Shown piece after piece: positions 16,453-24,153 of a DNA stretch of 37,825 nt. This DNA is from Streptomyces sp. NRRL F-5123 (GTDB lineage: Bacteria > Actinomycetota > Actinomycetes > Streptomycetales > Streptomycetaceae): the NCBI RefSeq assembly GCF_000721495.1, contig NZ_JOHY01000062.1:1-37825 (forward strand), in the 5' to 3' direction. Positions within the stretch are counted from its first letter, which is position 1. Each line of letters opens with the position of its first letter. The translations under genes were made by a program, and so were the position numbers. The notes below the pieces were generated by a model that had not been told where the DNA came from, did not search any database, and saw only the letters and a list, made by a program, of their open reading frames with translations.

Positions 16453-17481
16453 TCAGCGGGCGGGCATCGCGGCCGGCAGCGACGGCGGCAGCCCGAACCA
16501 CGGGTAGGTGCTCGCCTCGAAGCGGCTCAGCGCGGACACCCGGCCGCCGCTGAGCCCCAGCACGATCACGCCGATCCCGTACCGCTCGCCGCCCGCCGCC
16601 CGCAGGTACAGCCCGAAGGCCGGCTGGCCGTTGGCGCGGCTCGGCACCAGGTCGAAGGCCCTCCCGCCGCCGAAGAGCTCGGTGCAGAAGCGGCCCACCG
16701 CGTCCACGCCGAGGTACTCGAACGGCACCGGCGGCATGGACATGAAAACGTCGTCGGTGAACAGCGCGACCAGCCCGTCCACGTCCGCGGCCTGGTACGC
16801 CCTCACGAAGCGCGCCAGGATCTCCTCCTCGGCGGGCGAACCGGCGGCCGGCGGCGGCTCGTCGCCGGGGTCGGCGGCACGGTGGCGCTGAAGGCCCGCC
16901 CGGGCCCGCTTGAGGGCGCTCGTGACCGACTCGACGGTGGTGTCCAGCATCCCGGCGACCTCGCTCGCCCGGAAGCCCAGCACGTCCCGCAGCACGAGCA
17001 CGGCGAGCTGGCGCGGCGGCAGCAGTTGCAGCGCGGTCACGAAGGCCAGCGAGATCGACTCGGTCTGCTCGTAGCGGGCCTCGGGCCCGAGCGGTACGTC
17101 GATCGCGCCCGCGAGCAGCGCGTCCGGGAAGGGCTCCAGCCAGACCGCCTCGCCCATGCGCGAGGGCTCCGGCGGGTTCAGGCCGGGCGTGTTCCACTCC
17201 TGGGCGGGCCGCCGGGCCTGCGACCGCAGGGCGTTGAGGCAGCGGTTGGTGGCGATCCGGTAGAGCCAGGTGCGCAGCGAGGCCCGCCCCTGGAAGCCGT
17301 CGAGGCCCTGCCAGGCGGCGAGCAGGCTGTCCTGGAGGGCGTCCTCGGCGTCCTGGAGGGAGCCGAGCATGCGGTAGCAGTGCACCAGCAGCTCGCGCCG
17401 GTGCGGCTCGGTGAGCGCGCGGAAGGCGTCGCCGTCCCCGCCGCGCGCCCGGGTCAGCAGGTCGGACACCAGTGGTTTCAC
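16453..17481 (-). CDS. ECF RNA polymerase sigma factor with SnoaL-like C-terminal domain
   Basis: 342 residues from a GTG at 17481. Region 2 (about 15-85: DAFRALTEPHRRELLVHCYRM, DAEDALQDSLLAAWQ, LRTWLYRIATNRCLNALR) and region 4 (about 150-200: LPPRQLAVLVLRDVLGFRASEVA, VESVTSALKRAR) are complete. An NTF2/SnoaL-like domain of about 120 residues (215-340) follows. This layout matches the SigG-like subfamily (TIGR02960 type) of ECF factors, in which the extra domain modulates activity and a classical membrane anti-sigma factor is usually absent; none is found next to it here. The inducing signal is unknown. The promoter should lie in the 270-bp gap toward hemB. Confidence 0.9.
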   Translation of the reverse strand: MKPLVSDLLTRARGGDGDAFRALTEPHRRELLVHCYRMLGSLQDAEDALQDSLLAAWQGLDGFQGRASLRTWLYRIATNRCLNALRSQARRPAQEWNTPGLNPPEPSRMGEAVWLEPFPDALLAGAIDVPLGPEARYEQTESISLAFVTALQLLPPRQLAVLVLRDVLGFRASEVAGMLDTTVESVTSALKRARAGLQRHRAADPGDEPPPAAGSPAEEEILARFVRAYQAADVDGLVALFTDDVFMSMPPVPFEYLGVDAVGRFCTELFGGGRAFDLVPSRANGQPAFGLYLRAAGGERYGIGVIVLGLSGGRVSALSRFEASTYPWFGLPPSLPAAMPAR

Positions 17482-17751
17482 CGATTCACCGTCATGTGCC
17501 GCTCGCCTTCTCCCCACCCGCGCCGGGCACTTCCCGCCGCCACCCCGTACCGACACCGGCAGGGTCGCGAACTGGGCGGCCCGCGCCGCCAACTTGCGAC
17601 CCGGCTACGCCTTCTGCCCGGACGACGTCGGCCAGGGCCGCGGCTCGCGGGGAGGAGTACGCGGCCGCCGAGGTGCTGGACGGCGACGTGTGGACGTTCT
17701 GGTGGGACCGACCCCGCCGGGGCCGCGCAGGCGACGGCGGGGGCCGCTCCG

Positions 17752-18735
17752 TCAGAGGTTCTGCGCGACCTCGGTCGCCCAGTAGGTGAGGATCATGTTC
17801 GCGCCCGCCCGGTGGATCGAGGTCAGCGTCTCGGTGATCGCCCGCTCCCGGTCGATCCAGCCGTTCGCCGCCGCGGCCTCGACCATCGCGTACTCGCCGG
17901 AGACCTGGTAGGCGGCCACCGGCACGTCCACGGACTCCGCGACCTTCGTCAGCACGTCCAGGTACGGCAGCGCGGGCTTGACCATGACCATGTCGGCGCC
18001 CTCGGCGAGGTCGAGCGCCAGCTCGCGCAGCGACTCGCGGGCGTTCGCCGGGTCCTGCTGGTAGGCCTTGCGGTCGCCCTTGAGGCCGGAGTTCACGGCC
18101 TCGCGGAAGGGCCCGAAGAAGGCGGAGGAGTATTTCGCGGTGTACGCCAGGATCGCCACGTCCTGCTTGCCTATCTCGTCCAGCGCCTCGCGGACCACAC
18201 CGACCTGGCCGTCCATCATCCCGGAGGGCCCGACGACGTGGACGCCCGCGTCCGCCTGGACCTGCGCCATCTCGGCGTAGCGCTCCAGCGTCGCGTCGTT
18301 GTCGACCCGGCCCTCGGCGTCCAGGACGCCGCAGTGGCCGTGGTCGGTGAACTCGTCCAGGCACAGGTCCGACATGACGACCATCGAGTCGCCGACCTCC
18401 GCGACGACGTCGCGGATCGCCTGCTGCAGGATCCCGTCCGGGTCCGTGCCCTGGCTGCCCACCGCGTCCTTCACCTCGGGCACGCCGAAGAGCATGATGC
18501 CGCCCACGCCGGCGGAGGCGGCCTCCGCGGCCGCCTTGCGCAGGGTGTCGCGGGTGTGCTGGACGACGCCGGGCATCGAGGAGACCGCCTGAGGCGAGCT
18601 GATGCCTTCCCGGACGAAGGCGGGCAGGATCATCTGCGCCGGGTCCAGCCGGGTCTCCGCGACGAGGCGGCGCATCGCCGCGGACGTCCGCAACCGCCGG
18701 GGCCGCGCCCCGGGGAATTCCCCATACCTAGCCAT
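17752..18735 (-). CDS. hemB: Delta-aminolevulinic acid dehydratase (porphobilinogen synthase)
   Basis: 327 residues, ATG at 18735 with GGAGGC directly before it. It condenses two 5-aminolevulinate molecules to porphobilinogen, the second common step of tetrapyrrole synthesis after HemA/HemL. Schiff-base lysines are readable at K201 (YTAKYSS) and K253 (VMVKPALPY). The metal-site segment reads [14 protein letters not shown], keeping the first and last cysteine (C125, C135) of the zinc motif but with Asp127 where zinc enzymes have a cysteine. It is co-oriented with rex-hemACD but separated from hemD by 417 bp of repeats, so it probably has its own promoter. The end of the gene has no obvious strong terminator. 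Confidence 0.96.
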   Translation of the reverse strand: MARYGEFPGARPRRLRTSAAMRRLVAETRLDPAQMILPAFVREGISSPQAVSSMPGVVQHTRDTLRKAAAEAASAGVGGIMLFGVPEVKDAVGSQGTDPDGILQQAIRDVVAEVGDSMVVMSDLCLDEFTDHGHCGVLDAEGRVDNDATLERYAEMAQVQADAGVHVVGPSGMMDGQVGVVREALDEIGKQDVAILAYTAKYSSAFFGPFREAVNSGLKGDRKAYQQDPANARESLRELALDLAEGADMVMVKPALPYLDVLTKVAESVDVPVAAYQVSGEYAMVEAAAANGWIDRERAITETLTSIHRAGANMILTYWATEVAQNL

Positions 18736-19152
18736 GCCTCCACGGTACGCCGGGCCGCGCAGTGCTCTTCCCGACGCGAAGTCGGGGCTCACGGGTACGG
18801 GGCGCGCCCCCGCCGGGCCCGCGCCTGCCGCTCCGGGCGAGCGTCCCGGGAACGCGGGCAGGTGGCGCGTGCCGCGCTGGGCGAGCGTTTTCAGGGGCGC
18901 GGGGAACTGCGCGAGCAACCACCCACCGGCCGGTGGTCCTGGGGGCACCTCCCAGGCGGAGCTCTGGGGGAGGACCGAAGAGACCCCTTGGGTCGGTGAC
19001 GACCCGCGCCCCGGTGGGGGCTTGCCGCGCAGTTCCCCGCGTCCCTAAAAAACGGGTGCCCCACGCGGCACGCGCGCCCCCGAAAAACGGGTGCCCCGCG
19101 CGGCAGAAACGCGTGCCCGGCGGGCGAGCCGTACCCTCGAGCGGACCGCAGG
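18736..19152. repeat. Composite palindromic repeat cluster between hemD and hemB
   Basis: 417 bp without a gene. 18893-18913 and 19026-19046 are a 21-bp inverted repeat with one mismatch. Between them lie the palindrome CCACCGGCCGGTGG and a CTCCCAGG...CTGGGGGAG inverted repeat, both of a type I recall as dispersed in streptomycete genomes. To the right, AAAAACGGGTGCCCC with its downstream flank occurs twice as 23-bp direct repeats (19048-19070, 19083-19105; one difference, period 35). A 21-bp stretch at 18883-18903 recurs exactly at 28872-28892. It could terminate the hemD transcript; the hemB promoter must lie in its left part. Confidence 0.8.
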
Positions 19153-20880
19153 TCAGACGCGGCGGCGGCGGGCGCCCGGGCGGCGTTCGCTGGGCCTCGT
19201 GACGGGATCACCGGCGAGGACCGCCGCGTCGCGGCGTGACGCGCCGAAGTCCGCGAGGGCCTGCGCAAGCGCGTGCACCGACGGCTCCGGGGCCATCACG
19301 TCGACCCGGAGCCCGTGCTCCTCCGCGGTCTTGGCCGTCGCCGGCCCGATGCAAGCGATGACGGTCACGTTGTGCGGCTTCCCGGCGATGCCGACCAGGT
19401 TCCGTACCGTCGAGGACGAGGTGAAGAGCACCGCGTCAAAGCCGCCGCCCTTGATCGCCTCTCGGGTGTCCGCCGGCGGCGGCGAGGCGCGCACGGTGCG
19501 GTAGGCGGTGACGTCGTCGACCTCCCAGCCGAGGTCGACCAGGCCCGCGACGAGCGTCTCGGTCGCGATGTCGGCGCGCGGCAGGAAGACGCGGTCGATG
19601 GGATCGAAGACCGGGTCGTACGGCGGCCAGTCCTCCAGCAGGCCCGCGGCGGACTGCTCGCCGCTGGGCACCAGGTCGGGCTTGACGCCGAACTCGACGA
19701 GCGCCTGCGCGGTCTGCTCGCCGACCGCGGCGACCTTTATCCCGGCGAAGGCACGCGCGTCGAGCCCGTACTCCTCGAACTTCTCGCGCACCGCCTTGAC
19801 CGCGTTGACGGACGTGAAGGCGATCCACTCGTAGCGGCCCGTGACCAGGCCCTTGACCGCGCGCTCCATCTGCTGCGGGGTGCGCGGCGGCTCCACGGCG
19901 ATGGTGGGCACCTCGTGCGGCACGGCGCCGTACGAGCGCAGCTGGTCGGAGAGCGAGGCGGCCTGCTCCTTGGTGCGCGGTACGAGCACCCGCCAGCCGA
20001 ACAGCGGCTTGGACTCGAACCACGACAGGTGCTCGCGCCGCCCGGCGCGCTCGCCGACCACGGCTATGGCCGCGACCGAGTCCTCGGGCGTGGGCAGCGC
20101 CTTGGTGGCCTTGAGCTCGGCGGCGATGGTCGCGAGCGTCGCGGTCCAGGTGCGCTGCCGGGTGGTGGTGCCGGCGACGGTCACCGTCAGCGGCGTGTCC
20201 GGCTTGCGGCCGGCGGCGACCAGCTCGGCGGCGGTGGCGGCGACGGTCTGCAGGGTGGTGGAGACCACCAGCGTCGCGTCGCTGGCGCCCGCCTCGGTCC
20301 AGCAGCGCGCCGAGGCGGTCGGGGCGTCCACGAAGCGCACCCCGCCGTCGAGCGGCACTCCGGCGTACGCGGGCACGCCCACCTCGGTGGCGACGCCCGG
20401 CACGACCTCGAAGGGGATGCCGGCCTGCGCGCACGCGAGCATCTCGGCAGCGGCGCAGGCGTCCAGGCCGGGGTCGCCCGCGACCGCGCGGACGACCCGC
20501 TTGCCGGTCCGCGCGGACGCCATGACAAGCTGGGCAGCGGCATCGGCGAGGGCGGAGGTGTCCAACACCGCGCTGCCGACGGCCGGTTCGGCTGCCTCCG
20601 CGGTGTCGCCGGACGGCTCGGCGGTGCCGACGTCCGCGCGGGCGTGGGTGCGGACGACATCGAGCACGGAGCGGTCGCCGACCAGCAGGTCGGCGAGGGC
20701 GAGCGCTTCGACGGCACGCAGGGTCAGCAGCCCGGGGTCACCGGGCCCGGCACCGAGGAAGGTGACGTGACCGTGGACGGTCCGCCCGGCGGGGCCGGGG
20801 CTTGCGGCGCTGCCGGCCGGCAGTGTCGCACCGGCCGCGCCGGTCACAGGGTTGGTCGTAGCGACGGCGGCGGGGTTCAA
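19153..20880 (-). CDS. hemD: Uroporphyrinogen-III C-methyltransferase / uroporphyrinogen-III synthase fusion
   Basis: 575 residues if the TTG at 20880 is the start; that TTG overlaps the hemC stop (TTGA) and is preceded by GGGGGAG. The N-terminal half (about 40-290) is a SUMT-type methyltransferase with the SAM loop GAGPGDPGLLTLRA and VVPGVATEVGVPAYAGVPL. The C-terminal half (about 310-560) is HemD, with LVPRTKEQAASLSDQLRSYG, FTSVNAVKAVREKFEEYG, VFLPRADIATETLVAGL and FTSSSTVRNLVG. HemD cyclises hydroxymethylbilane, made by HemC upstream, to uroporphyrinogen III; the methyltransferase half would direct it to siroheme or cobalamin, although parts of its active site look diverged. The fusion is usual in actinobacteria. 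Last gene of the rex-hemACD operon. Confidence 0.93.
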   Translation of the reverse strand: MNPAAVATTNPVTGAAGATLPAGSAASPGPAGRTVHGHVTFLGAGPGDPGLLTLRAVEALALADLLVGDRSVLDVVRTHARADVGTAEPSGDTAEAAEPAVGSAVLDTSALADAAAQLVMASARTGKRVVRAVAGDPGLDACAAAEMLACAQAGIPFEVVPGVATEVGVPAYAGVPLDGGVRFVDAPTASARCWTEAGASDATLVVSTTLQTVAATAAELVAAGRKPDTPLTVTVAGTTTRQRTWTATLATIAAELKATKALPTPEDSVAAIAVVGERAGRREHLSWFESKPLFGWRVLVPRTKEQAASLSDQLRSYGAVPHEVPTIAVEPPRTPQQMERAVKGLVTGRYEWIAFTSVNAVKAVREKFEEYGLDARAFAGIKVAAVGEQTAQALVEFGVKPDLVPSGEQSAAGLLEDWPPYDPVFDPIDRVFLPRADIATETLVAGLVDLGWEVDDVTAYRTVRASPPPADTREAIKGGGFDAVLFTSSSTVRNLVGIAGKPHNVTVIACIGPATAKTAEEHGLRVDVMAPEPSVHALAQALADFGASRRDAAVLAGDPVTRPSERRPGARRRRV

Positions 20881-21905
20881 AGTGTGCGCTCCCCCATAAG
20901 ACCCGCCGCGCCCTTCGCGAGCATCTCGGCGGCGAGTTCGCGGCCCAGGGCACGCGCCTCGTCGCCGGACGCCGGAACGCGGCCGGTGATGGACATCTGC
21001 ACCAGTTCGGTGCCGTCGGTGGTGCCGACGACGCCGCGCAGGCGCAGCTCGGTAGTCTGCCCGTCGTCCACAAGGTCGGCCAGTGCGCCCACAGGGGCGC
21101 TGCAGCCGGCCTCGAGGGCGGCGAGCAGGGATCGTTCGGCGGTCACGGCGGCCCGGGTTCCCGGGTCGTCGAGTTCGGCGAGCCGTGCGGCCAGCTCCGG
21201 GTCCGAAGCGGCGCACTCGACGGCCAGCGCACCCTGTCCGGGAGCGGGCAGTACGGCGTCGGTCGGGAGCAGCTCGGTCGCCTCGGCGATCCGGCCGATA
21301 CGGTTCAGCCCCGCGGCAGCCAGCACGACGGCGTCGAGCTTGCCGGAAGTAACGTACCCGATCCTGGTGTCAACGTTGCCACGGATCGGAACGGTCTCGA
21401 TGTCCTGGCCGTGTGACCGCGCCCACGCGTTGAGCTGCGCCATGCGGCGCGGCGAGCCGGTGCCGATCTTCGCTCCGGGCGGGAGGGCCGCGAAGGTCAG
21501 CCCGGAGCGGGCGACCAGCGCGTCGCGCGGGTCCTCACGCACGGGCACGGCCGCCAGCACCAGGCCGTCGGGGGCTGCGGTGGGCAGGTCCTTGAGGCTG
21601 TGCACGGCGAAGTCGATCTCGCCGGCCAGCAGCGCGTCGCGCAGCGCGGACACGAAGACGCCGGTGCCGCCGATCTGCGCCAGGCTCTCGCGGGAGACGT
21701 CGCCGTAGGTGGTGATCTCGACGAGCTCCACCTCGCGCCCGGTCAGGGCGCGGACCTGGCCGGCGATCATGCCGGACTGGGCCATGGCGAGCTTGCTGCG
21801 CCGGGTGCCGAGCCGCAGTGCGCGGCCGGGGGCGCCGGACGGGGGCGCGGGGGTGGTCGCCGGGGTGGCGGGGGGGTTCGCGGGGGTGTTCGCGGGGTTA
21901 GTCAT
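20877..21905 (-). CDS. hemC: Hydroxymethylbilane synthase (porphobilinogen deaminase)
   Basis: 342 residues. It polymerises four porphobilinogens into hydroxymethylbilane using a covalently attached dipyrromethane primer. The primer-carrying cysteine is C268 (EAGCSAPVGA) and the catalytic Asp is D106 (VHSLKDLP); RLGTRRSKLAMAQS, IGTGSPRR and IRGNVDTR bind substrate. The first 27 residues are a Pro/Thr/Ala-rich extension not found in most homologues. The ATG at 21905 overlaps the hemA stop by 8 nt (ATGACTAA) and the stop overlaps the hemD TTG start, so translation is probably coupled along the operon. Confidence 0.96.
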   Translation of the reverse strand: MTNPANTPANPPATPATTPAPPSGAPGRALRLGTRRSKLAMAQSGMIAGQVRALTGREVELVEITTYGDVSRESLAQIGGTGVFVSALRDALLAGEIDFAVHSLKDLPTAAPDGLVLAAVPVREDPRDALVARSGLTFAALPPGAKIGTGSPRRMAQLNAWARSHGQDIETVPIRGNVDTRIGYVTSGKLDAVVLAAAGLNRIGRIAEATELLPTDAVLPAPGQGALAVECAASDPELAARLAELDDPGTRAAVTAERSLLAALEAGCSAPVGALADLVDDGQTTELRLRGVVGTTDGTELVQMSITGRVPASGDEARALGRELAAEMLAKGAAGLMGERTL

Positions 21906-23238
21906 CGCCGCTCTCGATTCGGTCGGGCACCCGGGCCGCCGTGGGCCTGGGGGTTTCGGCCCGGCTGACGGCGGCGACCGCCTGCGGGTCGAGGTCGAAG
22001 AGTTCCCGCAGCGCGTCGGCGTACCCGGCACCGCCGGGCTCGCCCGCGAGCTGCTTGACCCGCACGGTCGGCGCGTGCAGGAGCTTGTCCACGACGCGGC
22101 GGACGGTCTGGCCGATCTCCGCGCGTTGCTTGTCGTCCAGGTCGGGCAGCCTGCCGTCGAGCCGCGCGAGTTCACCCGCGACGACGTCGGCGGCCATCGC
22201 GCGCAGCGCGACCACGGTCGGGGTGATGCGGGCGGCGCGCTGGGCGGCGCCGAAGGCGGCGACCTCCTCGGCGACGATGCCCTGCACGGCCTCCACGTCG
22301 GCGGCCATGGGCGCGTCCGCGGACGCCGCGGCGAGCGACTCGATGTCGACGAGGTGGACGTGGTCCAGGTCGTGCGCCGCCGGGTCGACGTCGCGCGGCA
22401 TCGCGAGGTCGAGTACGGCCAGCGGGCCGACCGCCCTGAGGTCGTCGGCGGTGAGCACCAGGCCGGTCGAGCCGGTGCACGACACCACGACGTCGGCGTC
22501 GGCGAGCGCGGCCGTGAGCTTGGCCATGCCCACCGCGTACGCCTCCGTGCCCTGCTCGGTGAGCTGGGCGGCGAGCCGTACGGCCCGCTCGGGGGTGCGG
22601 TTGGCGATCGTCACGCGGGCCACGCCGGAGCGCGCCAGGGTGGCCGCGGCCAGCGACGACATCGAGCCGGCGCCGACGACCAGAGCGCGCTTGCCGGCCA
22701 GCGGGCCGGTCACGGGGGCGAGCTGGGCCAGCCCGAAGGTGACCAGGGACTGCCCGGCGCGGTCGATGCCGGTCTCGGAGTGCGCGCGCTTGCCGACCCG
22801 CAGGGCCTGCTGGAAGAGGTCGTTGAGCAGCCGCCCGGCGCTGTGCAGCTCCTGCCCGACGGCGAGCGCGTCCTTGATCTGGCCGAGGATCTGGCCCTCG
22901 CCGACGACCATCGAGTCCAGACCGCACGCCACCGACAGCAGGTGGTGGACGGCGCGGTCCTCGTAGTGGACGTACAGGTGCGGCGTCAGCTCGTCGAGGC
23001 CGACCTCGCTGTGCCGCGCCAGCAGCGTGGACAGCTCGGCGACACCGGCGTGGAACTTGTCGACGTCCGCGTACAGCTCGATGCGGTTGCACGTCGACAG
23101 CGCCACGGCCTCGCTCGCGGGCTCGGTGGCGAGCGTGTCCTGGAGCAGCTTGGCGCGCGCGTCCGCGCTCAGCGCCGCCCGCTCCAGCACGCTCACCGGC
23201 GCGCTGCGGTGCGACAGTCCGACGACCAGAAGACTCAT
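21898..23238 (-). CDS. hemA: Glutamyl-tRNA reductase
   Basis: 446 residues; ATG at 23238 with GAGGG upstream. It reduces glutamyl-tRNA with NADPH to glutamate-1-semialdehyde, the first committed step of C5-pathway tetrapyrrole synthesis. The catalytic cysteine is C50 (STCNRIELYA); GLDSMVVGEGQILGQIKDA and the NADPH loop VVGAGSMSSLAA are intact, and the C-terminal dimerisation helices are full length. It follows rex and a 23-codon frame in one operon, so expression should rise when the NADH/NAD+ ratio releases Rex from the upstream operator. The C-terminal tail after about 415 is variable and Pro/Ala-rich. Confidence 0.97.
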   Translation of the reverse strand: MSLLVVGLSHRSAPVSVLERAALSADARAKLLQDTLATEPASEAVALSTCNRIELYADVDKFHAGVAELSTLLARHSEVGLDELTPHLYVHYEDRAVHHLLSVACGLDSMVVGEGQILGQIKDALAVGQELHSAGRLLNDLFQQALRVGKRAHSETGIDRAGQSLVTFGLAQLAPVTGPLAGKRALVVGAGSMSSLAAATLARSGVARVTIANRTPERAVRLAAQLTEQGTEAYAVGMAKLTAALADADVVVSCTGSTGLVLTADDLRAVGPLAVLDLAMPRDVDPAAHDLDHVHLVDIESLAAASADAPMAADVEAVQGIVAEEVAAFGAAQRAARITPTVVALRAMAADVVAGELARLDGRLPDLDDKQRAEIGQTVRRVVDKLLHAPTVRVKQLAGEPGGAGYADALRELFDLDPQAVAAVSRAETPRPTAARVPDRIESGDD

Positions 23239-23306
23239 GCACATCCCTCGCTACGCTCGGGCTGGCCTTCGTCCAGGACGCGCCTTTCGATCACTCGCTC
23301 GCTCAT
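23235..23306 (-). CDS. 23-codon frame bridging rex and hemA
   Basis: The ATG at 23306 overlaps the rex stop (ATGA) and the TGA at 23235-23237 overlaps the hemA start (ATGA), so the rex stop, this frame and the hemA start form a continuous chain. The predicted peptide begins MSERVIERR, is charged, and contains DEGQPERSEG. GC at third positions is visibly lower than in neighbouring genes, which argues against a long-conserved protein. The hemA ribosome site (GAGGG) lies inside it. It may serve as a translational coupler or leader rather than a functional peptide, or the frame may be fortuitous. Confidence 0.4.
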   Translation of the reverse strand: MSERVIERRVLDEGQPERSEGCA

Positions 23307-24022
23307 GCGGGCATCACGGCGGGAACGTCCCCGTCCGGCTCCTGGCGGCCGTTCTCGCCCTCGCCGGCCTTGCGCTGCTCGTGGAAGGCGAGGATCTGCA
23401 GCTCTATGGACAGGTCCACCTTGCGCACGTCCACGCCGTCCGGCACGGTCAGCACGGTCGGGGCGAAGTTCAGGATGGAGGTCACACCCGCGCCGACCAG
23501 CCGGTCGGTGACCTCCTGCGCGGCGCCCGCGGGCGTCGCGATGACGCCGATGGACACCTGGTTGTCGGCGACGATGCTCTCCAGCTCGTCGATGTGCCGC
23601 ACCGGCAGGCCCGCGACCAGGCGCCCGGCGAGCCCCGCGTCGGCGTCCAGCAGCGCGGCGACGCGGAAGCCGCGGGAGGCGAAGCCGCCGTAGTTGGCGA
23701 GCGCGGCGCCGAGGTTGCCGATACCGACGATGACGACCGGCCAGTCCTGGGTGAGTCCCAGTTCCCGGCTGATCTGGTAGACGAGGTATTCGACGTCGTA
23801 GCCGACGCCCCTGGTCCCGTACGAGCCGAGGTAGGAGAAGTCCTTGCGCAGCTTGGCCGAGTTGACTCCGGCGGCAGCGGCGAGTTCCTCCGAGGACACG
23901 GTGGGCACCGAGCGCTCGGACAGAGCGGTCAGCGCCCGCAGGTACAGCGGAAGCCTGGCGACGGTGGCCTCGGGGATCCCTCGGCTGCGGGTCGCCGGTC
24001 GGTGTGATCGGCCAGTTGCCAC
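23303..24022 (-). CDS. rex: Redox-sensing transcriptional repressor Rex
   Basis: 239 residues; GTG at 24022 with AGGAG upstream. Rex is a cytoplasmic dimer that binds its operator when NAD+ is high and leaves it when NADH rises, de-repressing respiratory genes. The winged-helix domain (about 15-85) has VSSEELAAAAGVNSAKLRKD and FSYLGSYGTRGVGYDV; the Rossmann NADH-binding domain has VVIVGIGNLGAALANYGGF (GIGNLG at 100-105); the swapped C-terminal helix contains SIELQILAFHEQRK. An operator-like site upstream at 24099-24116 predicts autoregulation, and hemA, hemC and hemD downstream fit the known rex-hemACD arrangement of S. coelicolor. Confidence 0.97.
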   Translation of the reverse strand: MATGRSHRPATRSRGIPEATVARLPLYLRALTALSERSVPTVSSEELAAAAGVNSAKLRKDFSYLGSYGTRGVGYDVEYLVYQISRELGLTQDWPVVIVGIGNLGAALANYGGFASRGFRVAALLDADAGLAGRLVAGLPVRHIDELESIVADNQVSIGVIATPAGAAQEVTDRLVGAGVTSILNFAPTVLTVPDGVDVRKVDLSIELQILAFHEQRKAGEGENGRQEPDGDVPAVMPA

Positions 24023-24087
24023 GGTGCTCCTGCGGGTAGAGCTGGGCTGAGAGCGGCCACGGTCGTTGGAGCCGCCCCGTGCACGCC

Positions 24088-24116
24088 AGGCTATGTCTTT
24101 GTGAACGCGTGCACAA
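24088..24116 (-). promoter_or_regulatory. Rex operator over inferred rex promoter
   Basis: TTGTGAACGCGTGCACAA (24099-24116) matches the Rex consensus TTGTGAANNNNTTCACAA with one substitution. On the minus strand, a -35-like TTGTGC (24116-24111) and a -10-like TAGCCT (24093-24088) are 17 bp apart, so the operator covers the -35 and spacer. It lies 77 bp upstream of the rex start. The operator is read directly; the promoter elements are inferred. Confidence 0.85.
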
Positions 24117-24153
24117 AGATGGTGTCCGATTTGCCCGGCGGAAGTGATGGGCA

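Noticed and set aside
16453..17481. ECF sigma paired with the PP2C phosphatase as a partner-switching module
   Set aside because: The phosphatase acts on anti-anti-sigma proteins and none is present; the genes are convergent and separated by a strong hairpin.
16882..18999. 705-codon plus-strand open frame across the sigma and hemB genes
   Set aside because: It runs through two conserved genes and a repeat cluster; no recognisable domain.
18736..19152. Insertion sequence between hemD and hemB
   Set aside because: No transposase frame, terminal inverted repeats with target duplication, or IS-sized unit; only short palindromes and direct repeats.
19273..21708. 811-codon plus-strand open frame antisense to hemD/hemC
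   Set aside because: Shadow of two conserved heme genes; no independent ribosome site or motif.
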